Below are positions 49,486-59,081 of a stretch of 64,000 nt of DNA, one piece after another. How positions within the stretch are numbered: the stretch's first letter is position 1; each line of letters starts with the position of its first letter. The position numbers were made by a program, and so were the translations under genes. The stretch is from Tomocerus qinae (Eukaryota > Arthropoda > Collembola > Entomobryomorpha > Tomoceridae), in the NCBI GenBank assembly GCA_020055645.1, contig CM034550.1, forward strand, positions 19,233,001 to 19,297,000, in the 5' to 3' direction. Under the pieces are notes generated by a model. The model ran no database searches. It saw only the letters and a list, made by a program, of their open reading frames with translations, and was not told the origin of the DNA.

Positions 49486-50830
49486 TAATTAGATTCTAAT
49501 TGTAAGTTGCTTATGAAGATTAGAATTACGAGTTTTTGTGTATGATTTTCAAGATACTTTATTATAAGTACCATGAATTGCATATTCATTTAAATAGTAT
49601 TGTATGATAATTTAATTATACTACTGCTATTCTCTATTATTTATCAGTGCATAAAGTTCTGTATAGATATAGTTGTTATTTGTATACCTAAATATTGGAA
49701 TCAAGTGGACTACACATTAATACCAGTTTCCACACATTATGTATGAGCAAAGTACATTTATTGTAATTCAAGTGCTATAAGACGATGTGTTTAGTTGACT
49801 CGTTTACCTCACTGCGAGGTCTACGTGTGAATTGTTTGCAAGAATGTGAGAATACAAAGGTGATTGAATGTAGAAATATTATATAAATCAGAATCTATCT
49901 ATACTATACTACATTTAAATAATATATTTCCTTAAAACTAAAACAATTAGCCTTAGTATGTTCGAGTGGAAAACAGATATGAAATTCTATGAAGATTCTC
50001 TAATTCAATTGAATATGATTAATGTTATGTTACGTTACTGTATTATGTATTTAGTTTACTGTTAGTTCTATTTGCTACGTTAAATATTTTATTTTCTAGT
50101 GTGTAGTATCAATAATTCGACGAGTCTTTGTCATTAAACATTCATTGGGGTTTGCTAAACACAACCAAAATTATTGTCCTTAAATAAAATTCTTGTGACT
50201 TAGGTAAATTGCGTTTGTAAGTAATTTTCATTTTATGTCATATTGTATTGTTCCATATTATTGCTTACATTATTTGGAAGTTAAAACTCAAAGTACCGTA
50301 GTCAAACTATAAACTAAACGAGTAGAAAAAACCAACAGTTGTCACTGTCCGTTGTAGTCAGAATTTTGGCATTATACTCTCCAGAACTTCTCTCGAAGCA
50401 AATTGAGATGGAATTGATAGAGTAGATACGTTAATCCTACAGAAATCATGGGTGAGAACATCCGGTCAAACCAAGATCCGTTAAGTTCGTCAGTTCCTTG
50501 TTCTAATCGTGTAAGTTATCCCTAGTAATTTAATTAAATTATTATGTTACAGTTTACTGAGTATTAATAGTAAATTACATCTATAAAAATTAATGCATAA
50601 TAATGGATTGGAAATTAGCATCATGAAGCACAGAGACCTTCTATCTAATCTGCTTATGATAATGTTGTTTATATTATAGGAGAAATCAGGGTCTATGATA
50701 CCAAAGAGCAAAGCTCAATTACTTCTGGAATAGTCATGGGCGAATTTCGTAAATTACAATGTCTGTATTACATAGTTGTATCATCGTCTATCATGTTTCG
50801 TTTAGTAATATGATATTTTTTAACACGAAT
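49486..50830 (+). other. Moesin 3' flank
   Basis: AT-rich, probably the Moesin 3' untranslated region up to an AATAAA at 50183. Farther on, 50448-50509 reads as a short ATG-started frame ending at a GTAAGT donor. About 170 bases later an acceptor-like TTATAG precedes a segment weakly resembling the start of Moesin exon 6. These may be the decayed front of the pseudogene that follows. Confidence 0.5.
50183..50188 (+). terminator. Candidate Moesin polyadenylation signal
   Basis: AATAAA about 830 bases after the Moesin stop; other AT-rich alternatives exist. Confidence 0.35.
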
Positions 50831-51370
50831 GTGAAGAAATGCTAAAAGCAACGCAAGAAAAAATAGAGATATCACAAGATCAGTTCATCGAAGCTCAAGA
50901 AACGATTTAATCGTTTGGAAGAACAGATTATAAAGAGACCACAAGAGGCCAAAGAAGAACTTCAAAAACGTCAAATTGAGCTCCAAAAAGTGATAGAACT
51001 ACCTGAAGCGAGCAAGGAATTGGTGGCGACAGAAAAACAAAACCTGGAAGAGGAGATTAGGTAAATATGTCAGAATTACTTCAATGCAATTGATGCATAT
51101 GTATGTATTGTAATTTTTGGGGAGGTTTATAGTAATGTAGTCATGTAGTAGTAAAACGTGTACAATTTCTTTTGATTTAGAGTGAAACAAGAAGAAACTA
51201 AAAAGAATCAAAGAAGTCCAGGCAAAGAATGAGGAGACTCGTTGTTTGCAAAATGAGTTTGAGGAAGCGAGAAGTCGACAAGAGGAGGAATACAATCTAA
51301 AGGAGTATGAGTATGATTGACGATGAATCTGCATCTATCTAATTGACATTTCCCAAGATCTGACAGTAAA
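50831..51370 (+). pseudogene. Broken partial duplicate of Moesin exons 6-7
   Basis: 50831-51060 matches Moesin exon 6 from the KAMQEEM region to its end, including CATCGAAGCTCAAGAAACGA and the donor position. 51181-51370 matches exon 7 starting right after an acceptor AG and continuing into the acidic-linker region. The intervening intron is kept at similar length (about 120 bp against 107 bp), so this is a DNA-level duplication, not a retrocopy. Inserted bases shift the frame (an extra T gives a stop in ACGATTTAATCG) and several codons have decayed. It lies 1.5 kb downstream of the parent gene on the same strand. No FERM or actin-binding part is seen. Confidence 0.9.
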
Positions 51371-52003
51371 TACAGAATAGAGTCGTAATGAGTAAATAGC
51401 TAGATTCATAGCATTTAAGGTATCATTGCTGGTGCGTAACACGTATCGTAACCTTAAGCTTGGAGCTAAAGGGTAGACAACTTATAAAAGACAATTAAGC
51501 CTGTGTAACGGACATCATTGTAATAATAAAATTTAATATGCAATGATTTCATTTCTACTCACAGTCACAACGCCTAAATATGCTTACTATGCTTTTAGAC
51601 GTTAAAATTCTGATTATGTTATGCTAACTATGCTCAAACATTTTGCACAACTCTTTGTCTTATTAAAGTTATGATCATAATATAGTCTGGTTGGAATCTG
51701 AATCTAAAACTTTTTATGGGAATTTCTATAACTAACTTTTTGAATCTCGACAATAAATCCAAGGTACATAGAGAATTAAGAAAAAATCTTACCAAAGAAT
51801 TGTACATAAAAGTTACTTTTATGCTCGATAATTTAAGCACAAAATTACTATTATCGATAGCACTTAACTAGCAAAATGTAATAAATCCATAATAATAATT
51901 GTAATGTAACTCAACTACATTAACCTTTATTCGTATATTATTATACCGGGTACAACAGAAATCACACAAATTCATAAACTTTGATCAATAGTCATTAGGT
52001 TTT
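51371..52003. other. Spacer between Moesin pseudogene and Sod1
   Basis: AT-rich; holds the Sod1 3' end with an AATAAA on the minus strand at 51926-51931, 73 bases past the stop. Nothing else recognised. Confidence 0.6.
51926..51931 (-). terminator. Candidate Sod1 polyadenylation signal
   Basis: AATAAA on the minus strand 73 bases after the Sod1 stop codon. Confidence 0.5.
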
Positions 52004-53119
52004 TTAAATCTTGGCCAATCCAATAACACCACATGCGACACGAGCCCCAGCATTTCCCGTAGTCTTGCTAAGTTCGTGACCACCTTTGCCCAAATCATCA
52101 GGATCTGCGTGAACCTTGAGTAGAAAGAAGTCGTACATTTAATGCCAAAATAATGAAATAAGTTAAAATTTTATTTAGTTGATTTTAAATATCCAAAAGC
52201 ATTGAATTTTAAATACATAACAGTACTTACCACCATAGTACGCCCAACAATTGACGTCGCCCCAGACAAAGAAATTTGCTTATCTGATGTATCAACCTTT
52301 GCAACCCCGTCGTCTCCAGCAGTCACATTGCCTGATGATAAAAACAAACAATTAGCATACCATTACCTAATGCTTAAAAAACTCATTACTCATTACGGTT
52401 GTTGGAAAAGTAGATATTTTTTTTGGCGGTTGATGTATAATAAATTACTTTTTAAACTGAATTCAGTAGAGAATCAACAATCAATAGAGATTACACAAAG
52501 ACAATACGGTTAATGTATAAGTTAACTTTAATCCGTAATATTATAGTGGTTAACTTTTGCGACAAACTTGCGAAAGAATGTACCTAAATCCCCGGCATGA
52601 CGTTCAGCATCAGTTGGTCCCCCATGAGTCTTTCCTTGTGGATTGAAATGAGGCCCGGCACTTGTACACCCATCGGTGGTATCTCCAAATTCATGTACAT
52701 GAAATCCATGAAGACCTTTCTTCAGCCCTTTAATTTCTCCAGTAATAGATACCGGTCCGCTTCCCTTTAACATGCATATAAATATATAGGATATTAATAA
52801 GCCCAAAAAATGTAAGGATGTGCAATACTATTTTTTCTAGTTTGTTTCAAATAAAATTACTCCCCTTCACCCCTACCACATTCCCTGCATATATAATATA
52901 TAATAATACTATGAAAACTTAACAACGGTTCAAAGCATATAACAGTTTTGAATTTTAGTCATGTCAGGCATATCTGACAATGAAGTCTGAAAGTAAAGTA
53001 ACCCAATATTATATCAATTAGCCACATTATAAACTGAAATACACACATACCTCCTGTTTAAACCAAATAGTTCCTTGGACACCGTCCCCCTTGAGTACGC
53101 AGACTGCTTTTGCCGACAT
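52004..53119 (-). CDS. Sod1: Cytosolic Cu/Zn superoxide dismutase
   Basis: Four coding exons on the minus strand: 53051-53119, 52584-52764, 52231-52331 and 52004-52114, giving 153 residues, the normal length. It converts superoxide to oxygen and hydrogen peroxide in the cytosol. All hallmark residues are visible: copper ligands His45, His47, His62 and His119; zinc ligands His62, His70, His79 and Asp82; disulphide cysteines Cys56 and Cys145; and the substrate-guiding Arg142 in [13 protein letters not shown]. There is no signal peptide, which separates it from the extracellular form. The start is the first ATG ([13 protein letters not shown]). A further 5' untranslated exon is likely, ending at CACAG|GTAGGT near 53602. 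Confidence 0.97.
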
Positions 53120-53989
53120 GTTCGTTATTTCGTTTCACAAAACGCTAAAAATTAGAAGAATAAAAGACAAAAAATGAGTTTATTTTCTAAATTACTGGCA
53201 TTTAGCTAAGAAAATGATCACAAGAAACTAAGGAATGAATGACTATTAAGAATCAAGAGAGAAGATCAAAACCCAAAAAATCAATACTGCAGGTGGCAGG
53301 TGTAGGACACGACTAGACTAGGATATCAATATATAAAGTTATTATTATAAAAAAATCGACATAATATATCGAACCTCATATACTATGTACTATGTTTTGT
53401 ACTAATATTGAATATGAACTTTATGCTAATCTCGGACTGTACAATGTAACAAAATTTTATTTAATACATTTTACGTGCTTTGGACTAAAATATAAGTATC
53501 ACACAAAATCAAATAATTATTTTTAGGAAATGGAATGAGTAAACATAGCCTAGTGTAAAAGTGTGAATTAAATCTATATTGTCAATAATATTATGACCTA
53601 CCTGTGTAAACTTTGTAATTATCAGAATTCCAGAACTATCCGACAACAACACTCACAATCAACACGAGAAGAGACAGTGAAGCTCGAAGTAATTGATGTA
53701 GCCGTAATAGATTTCACAATGACAATCAGAAAGGTTCTTCTTTTGGTCCGTCCTCCAGAAAAGTTTTAATGGGATGACGCCACGGTTATATTGCCAAGGT
53801 CAGCTTCTTCTATTGGCTGGAATACGAAGCAAGGAAAGATAATAAAAAGATTCTCAGGGAAGTCCTTTCAATGGTGGACTTGTGGTAATGGTAATTTTGT
53901 TATTAATATACTTTCATATAAGTCAGCAGAAGTGTGTGTATATTACAAAATTACTACCAATATTATGCAATAATCTTCAGCAGGCTCAT
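53120..53989. other. Sod1 upstream region
   Basis: Includes a probable 5' untranslated exon whose donor is CACAG|GTAGGTC at about 53602 (minus). Near 53808-53815 the minus strand contains CCAAT, which may be a promoter box. No other gene seen. Confidence 0.45.
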
Positions 53990-54245
53990 CCCAACTACCC
54001 GACAACCGACAGTCAACTACCGGACACCCGATGCCCTCCCACCCGACGCCCGACAGCGGCCATATACTTCCTGCCTGACACCCGACGGCTATCTACCCGA
54101 CACCCGATGCCTTCCCACCAAACGCCCGACAGCGACCAAGTCCTTCCCACCCAACGCCCGACAACTAACTACCGGACACCCGATGCCCAACCAACCGACA
54201 CCCGCCGCCTTCCCACCCGACAACAGACGCCCTTCTACCCGACAT
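53990..54245. repeat. 76-bp CCCGAC-rich tandem repeat
   Basis: About three copies with a 76-bp period: landmarks AACTACCGGACACCCGATGC at 54015, a variant at 54091 and again at 54167. Each unit contains several CCCGACRCC sub-repeats. Overlapping open frames exist only because of the repeat. Confidence 0.8.
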
Positions 54246-54584
54246 TTAGATTGCTTAGAAAATTAAAAATTTTTACCCGATGCATGTACAAGTCATAGCA
54301 TACCCGAAAGTTTGAAGGCATGGACTGTCATAAGCTAGAGACATGAGCTTCCTCTATGCCAATACCAACACTAGTATTGTAAGCAGAAAAGAATAGAAAA
54401 ACGGTTAGTGATTCCTGCCACATGGGATAACAGTGCAATACTGGAAATAACAATAAATGCGTGACAGAGCCGCAGGGAGGAAGCCAGTAGTAGTGGGAGG
54501 GGGTATATGGCCAATGCACGGATAGGTATGCCCCTACTCCTTATACATGGATAGGTATGCACCTAAAGCTTGTGTGCATTTCTC

Positions 54585-55065
54585 CCTATTTACTCAAGCA
54601 CACATGCAGCCTCCCCATGTTCTCAGGCACTACATGCATTCTCCCTTCATTCTCAGGCACACATGCCCCTTTCTTATCCATGGATGCAGGTATACAGCTA
54701 AAGCTTGCCTGTATCTGTCCGTATGTACTCAGGCACATGCATTATCCCTATGTACTCAGGCGCTTCCATTATCCCTATGTATTCAAGCACATGCACTATC
54801 CCTATGTACGCAGGCACATGCATTATCCCTATGTACTCAGGCAGATGCCTTATCCCTATGTAATGTACTCAGGTACATGCACTATCCCTATGTGCTCAGG
54901 CACATGCATAATCCCCATGTACACAGGCACATGCATAATCCCCATGTACACAGGCACATGCATAATCCCCATGTACACAGGCACATGCATTATTCCTATG
55001 TACTCAGGCATATGCCTTATCCCTATGTACTCAGGCACATCCATTATCCCTGCTTTTACCGGCAG
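54585..55065. repeat. 27-bp minisatellite, diverged array
   Basis: About 18 units of 27 bp with the core TATGTACTCAGGCAC followed by a variable ATGCATTATCCC. Units at the left edge are most diverged; TACACAGGCAC variants cluster at 54915-54985. Because 27 is a multiple of three and the unit lacks stops in several frames, long spurious frames arise on both strands. Confidence 0.9.
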
Positions 55066-55353
55066 GTGTTGTAGGCTGGCTGGGTTGCCACGGTCCTGTG
55101 ACGATGTCCAAGCCTACATAATCCAGAGTGTATATGTGGGTATGTCTGTTACCCGGATATGGATGTGTTGCACAAATGAGTATAAATGATTCCCGAATGT
55201 ATGTGTGTAAATCGGAGAATGAAAGATCAGACTGAAAGGACTAGAATGAATGTTTGAATATAGATTTATTAGGACTACTGGAGTCCCCAAAGGTCCAAAC
55301 CAGAATGAGAGAAGAACAATGAATGTCTGAATGTAATTAGTGTAAATATAGTA
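55066..55353. other. Spacer outside the Helitron end, nothing recognised
   Basis: Non-coding spacer with no recognised gene, running up to the A/CTAG junction proposed as the Helitron insertion point. Confidence 0.4.
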
Positions 55354-55381
55354 CTAGTATTAGGCCCGTTCTCCGAACGGG
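55354..55381 (-). other. Helitron 3' terminal hairpin and CTAG end
   Basis: Perfect 7-bp stem with a 3-base loop at 55365-55381; on the minus strand it is followed after 7 bases by CTAG (55357-55354) and then T at 55353. Confidence 0.7.
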
Positions 55382-55654
55382 ATATGGGTGTAACCCCTTA
55401 ATGGGGACGGTAGATCATGAGTGCATTATGCGTTAAAAAAGGATTAAAATTAACAGATAATTTTTGTAATTGCTTGCTATATTTCTACAACATCCTATGT
55501 ATGGGGGAAAAAATAAAATACTTACCGAATCAACATAATAATAGTGTACCAAATTCAGCCTCATTTAACCAAACAAAGTAAATGTTTGTAGTTTGTAGTC
55601 CTTTTATCAGCATCCAGATTTTCATTATATCATTAATATTATATATAATCTTAA

Positions 55655-56100
55655 ATCACTCCGTCATTTTACATATTACCCCATCATTGTAAATAGACGT
55701 CATTTTAAATACTCCCGTCGTTTTAAATTCCAATGTCATTTTCAATAACCCCGTCATTTTAAATACTCCCGTCGTTTTAAATTCCAATGTCATTTTCAAT
55801 AACCCCGTCATTTTAAATAACCCCGTCATTTTCAATAACCCCGTCATTTTTAATAACCCCGTCATTTTCAATAACCCCGTCATTGTCTACAACCCAGTCA
55901 TTTTAAATAACCCCGTCATTTTCAGTAACCCCGTCATTTTCAATAACCCCGTCATTTTCTATAACCCCGTCATTTTAAATAACCTTGTCATTTTAAATAA
56001 CCCCGTCATTTTCAATAACCTTGTCATTTTCAATAATCCCGTCATTTTAAATAACCTCGTCATTTAAATAACCCCGTAATTTTAAATTACACCGTCATTT
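55655..56100. repeat. 18-bp minisatellite, CCCCGTCATTTT type
   Basis: About 24 imperfect copies of AACCCCGTCATTTTCAAT and variants with AAAT, CTAT or TTGTC. It grades into the next array with the same 18-bp period. Confidence 0.9.
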
Positions 56101-56580
56101 CAAACATTTCCAATATTTTAATTAACCTCTTTGTTTTAAATTACCTCTTTATTTTAAATTACCTCTTTATTTTAATTAACCTCGTTATTTTAATTAACCT
56201 CGTTATTTTAATTAACCTCGTTATTTTAATTAACCTCGTTATTTTAATTAACCTCGTTATTTTAATTAACCTCGTTATTTTAATTAACCTCGTTATTTTA
56301 ATTAACCTCGTTATTTTAATTAACCTCGTTATTTTAATTAACCTCGTTATTTTAATTAACCTCGTTATTTTAATTAACCTCGTTATTTTAATTAACCTCG
56401 TTATTTTAATTAACCTCGTTATTTTAATTAACCTCGTTATTTTAATTAACCTCGTTATTTTAATTAACCTCGTTATTTTAATTAACCTCGTTATTTTAAT
56501 TAACCTCGTTATTTTAATTAACCTCGTTATTTTAATTAACCTCGTTATTTTAATTAACCTCGTTATTTTAAAAAACCTCT
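56100..56580. repeat. 18-bp minisatellite, CCTCGTTATTTT type
   Basis: Highly homogeneous array of TTAACCTCGTTATTTTAA, about 22 near-identical copies between 56176 and 56570, with diverged units (CCTCTTTATTTT) at the left edge. The unit is alignable with the CCCCGTCATTTT unit to the left, so the two are one lineage. Confidence 0.95.
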
Positions 56581-56608
56581 GTATTTTAATCAGCCCCGTT
56601 ATTTTAAT

Positions 56609-56830
56609 TAAACCATTTTAATCTTCCTCGTTATTTAGTTTTAATCTATCCCTTCACTTTAATTAAACCATTTTAATCTTCCTCGTTATTTAGTTTTAAT
56701 CTATCCCTTCACTTTAATTAAACCATTTTAATCTTCCTCGTTATTTAGGTTTAATCTATCCCTTCACTTTAATTAAACCATTTTAATCTTCTTCGTTATT
56801 TAGTTTTAATCTATCCCTTCACTTTAATTA
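56609..56830. repeat. 55-bp tandem repeat
   Basis: Four exact-period copies starting TAAACCATTTTAATCTTCCT at 56609, 56664, 56719 and 56774. Each contains CCTCGTTATTT, so the unit probably arose from the neighbouring 18-bp array. Confidence 0.9.
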
Positions 56831-56849
56831 AACGTGTTATTTTAATTAC

Positions 56850-57600
56850 CACTTATATGTTAATTGGTCCAATTATTTTATTTTAAATCATGAATGATTT
56901 GACAGATATTCAAAGATGAAAACTGAAGAAACAAAAAATCTATTTCTGTTTCACCTTATGTTTATTGAAACTGTTCGTTTCTCGCAGCCCCAACTACGGA
57001 GCAGGTTTAGGTGTAGCTAAAGCTGAAGGGAAAGAGATCATGCGCCACCTATGTGAACCATGGTCGGATTTACAGTGCGTAGTCACTGTAGCCCCTTATA
57101 CACGGAGAAGCACGAATGGATAATTGAATTTTCTAAATTCATTTAAAAATCGTAGAATCAAAATATCAAAAATCCGCTACTTGAGGACCTCAATATTTGT
57201 CCTTAGAAGCTTCAAAAAAAATTTGATTGTGATTGGTTGAAAACTGTAGGAGATAGGTTTGGCAATTTGAATTTTTCCCTATCCGTCTCATGTTAAAATT
57301 TGATTTTCAAAAATTCAGAAAACGATTTCTATGAAACTGATCGTTATGAAAATGATCATTTAAGGTTCTAACTATGAGATGAACATCTAGTAGAAATTTG
57401 AAGCTTGTATGTTGATGTTAAGAGGTATATGAATTTCTATTATTATAATGATAGGTAATTATAAGGTAGTATTTAATATAGGTATAAGTTAGTATATGAG
57501 ATAGTGTAGAGTGGGAGGGAGATAGGGAAGATGAGTCATGGCGAAGATACTGCCACGAGACAGCGTTTGTATATTCGTGGGAAGGTGAGTCTTGCTGGAC
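56850..57600. other. Unique segment between arrays
   Basis: About 750 bp without repeats or a recognisable exon. A short GC-richer patch at 56970-57115 has no usable frame. Confidence 0.5.
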
Positions 57601-57611
57601 AAGATTAGCCT

Positions 57612-58055
57612 TCCATCCCTATGTTCTCAGGCACATTCATTATCCCTATGTACTCAGGCACATTCATTATCCCTATGTACTCAGGCACATTCATTATCCA
57701 TATGTACTCAGGCACATTCATTATCCCTATGTACTCAGGCACATTCATTATCCCTATGTACTCAGGCACATTCATTATCCCTATGTACTCAGGCACATTC
57801 ATTATCCCTATGTACTCAGGCACATTCATTATCCCTATGTACTCAGGCACATTCATTATCCCTATGTACTCAGGCACATTCATTATCCCTATGTACTCAG
57901 GCACATTCATTATCCCTATGTACTCAGGCACATTCATTATCCCTATGTACTCAGGCACATTCATTATCCCTATGTACTCAGGCACATTCATTATCCCTAT
58001 GTACTCAGGCACATTCATTATCCCTATGTACTCAGGCACATCCATTATCCCTATG
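57612..58055. repeat. 27-bp minisatellite, homogeneous array
   Basis: Sixteen units of exactly 27 bp between 57616 and 58048 with core TATGTACTCAGGCAC then ATTCATTATCCC. Nearly all copies are identical; single-base variants occur only at a few units and at both ends. The unit is the same family as the array at 54585-55065. Confidence 0.97.
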
Positions 58056-58099
58056 TTTGCTAGCTTATTTTATTGAGTTGTGATATAATCCTCATACGA

Positions 58100-58129
58100 G
58101 CCCGTTCTCGACCCGTGACTTCGTCACGG
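58100..58129 (-). other. Second Helitron-like hairpin
   Basis: Perfect 7-bp stem CCGTGAC-TTC-GTCACGG at 58113-58129, next to GCCCGTTCTC (58100-58109), a 10-base string also present at the 55364 terminus. No CTRR follows on the minus strand (it reads CTCGTATGAGG), so it is either an internal hairpin or the relic of another Helitron end. Confidence 0.5.
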
Positions 58130-58309
58130 TAGCAATTTTTCAAAAAAATTACGTATTACAAAATCAAAAAAAGTTTAACCAAAAGCGAAACCAAAAAACT
58201 AATGTGCCATTAGCTCCATGTAATCCCCACTTCACCAATTACAAAAAGTACACGCGGTAAGAGAATTAGTGTAAATAGTATAGAATGATTAAGACTAAAC
58301 GGAGTTATG

Positions 58310-58870
58310 GAGAATGGTGGATAGTAATGGTGGATAGTTGTGGAGAGTAATGGTGGAGAGTTGTGGAGAGTAATGGAGAGTATAATGGTGGAGAGTTGTG
58401 GAGAGTAATGGTGGAGAGTTGTGGAGAGTATAATGGTGGAGAGTTGTGGAGAGTAATGGTGGAGAGTTGTGGAGAGTATAATGGTGGAGAGTTGTGGAGA
58501 GTAATGGTGGATAGTTGTGGAGAGTAATTGTGGAGAGTTGTGGAGAGTAATGGTGGAGAGTTGTGGAGAGTATAATGGTGGAGAGTTGTGGAGAGTAATG
58601 GTGGAGAGTTGTGGAGAGTAATGGTGGAGAATTGTGGATAGTGGTGGAGAATTGTAGAGAGTTGTGGATAGTGTTAGAGAGTTGTGGATAGTGGTGGATA
58701 GTAATGGTGTAGAATTGTGGAGAGTTGTGGATAGTGGTGGAGAGTTGTGGATAGTAATGGTGGAGAAATGTGGAGAGTTGTGGATAGTAATGGTGGAGAA
58801 TTTTGGAGAGTGGTGGATAGTACTGGTGGAGAGTTGTGGATAGTAATGGTGGGAGAATGGTGGAAATTTT
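58310..58870. repeat. About 23-bp GGAGAGTTGTGGAGAGTAATGGT array
   Basis: Roughly 25 variable units of GGAGAGTTGTGGAGAGTAATGGT with short forms and GGATAG variants. The open frame on the minus strand (Ser/Thr/His/Tyr-rich) follows from the absence of stops in the repeat and is not a gene. Confidence 0.9.
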
Positions 58871-59081
58871 TGTAGAGAGTAATAGAGTAATAGAGGTGTG
58901 TTGTGCAGATTGGTAGTGTTGTGTAGGATGAGGAATCATCGACCTTACATAAGAATCAATACAAATATATAATATTTATAATATAATATTTATTACATTA
59001 CTTTTGGGTGCGACAAATATTAAAGCAAAACTTGAATAATTAACTTATATTAATTTTCAATTTTCTAAAAATTACTAAATA

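Noticed and set aside
54547-55189. Overlapping frames of 175 and 210 codons
   Set aside because: By-products of the diverged 27-bp array.
57592-58083. Long open frames over the 27-bp array as repeat proteins
   Set aside because: They exist in several frames on both strands solely because the unit is a stop-free multiple of three. No start context or flanking coding sequence supports a gene.
58295-58939. 214-codon Ser/Thr/His/Tyr-rich frame on the minus strand
   Set aside because: It is the translation of the 23-bp GGAGAGTTGTGG array; unit lengths vary and no domain is present.
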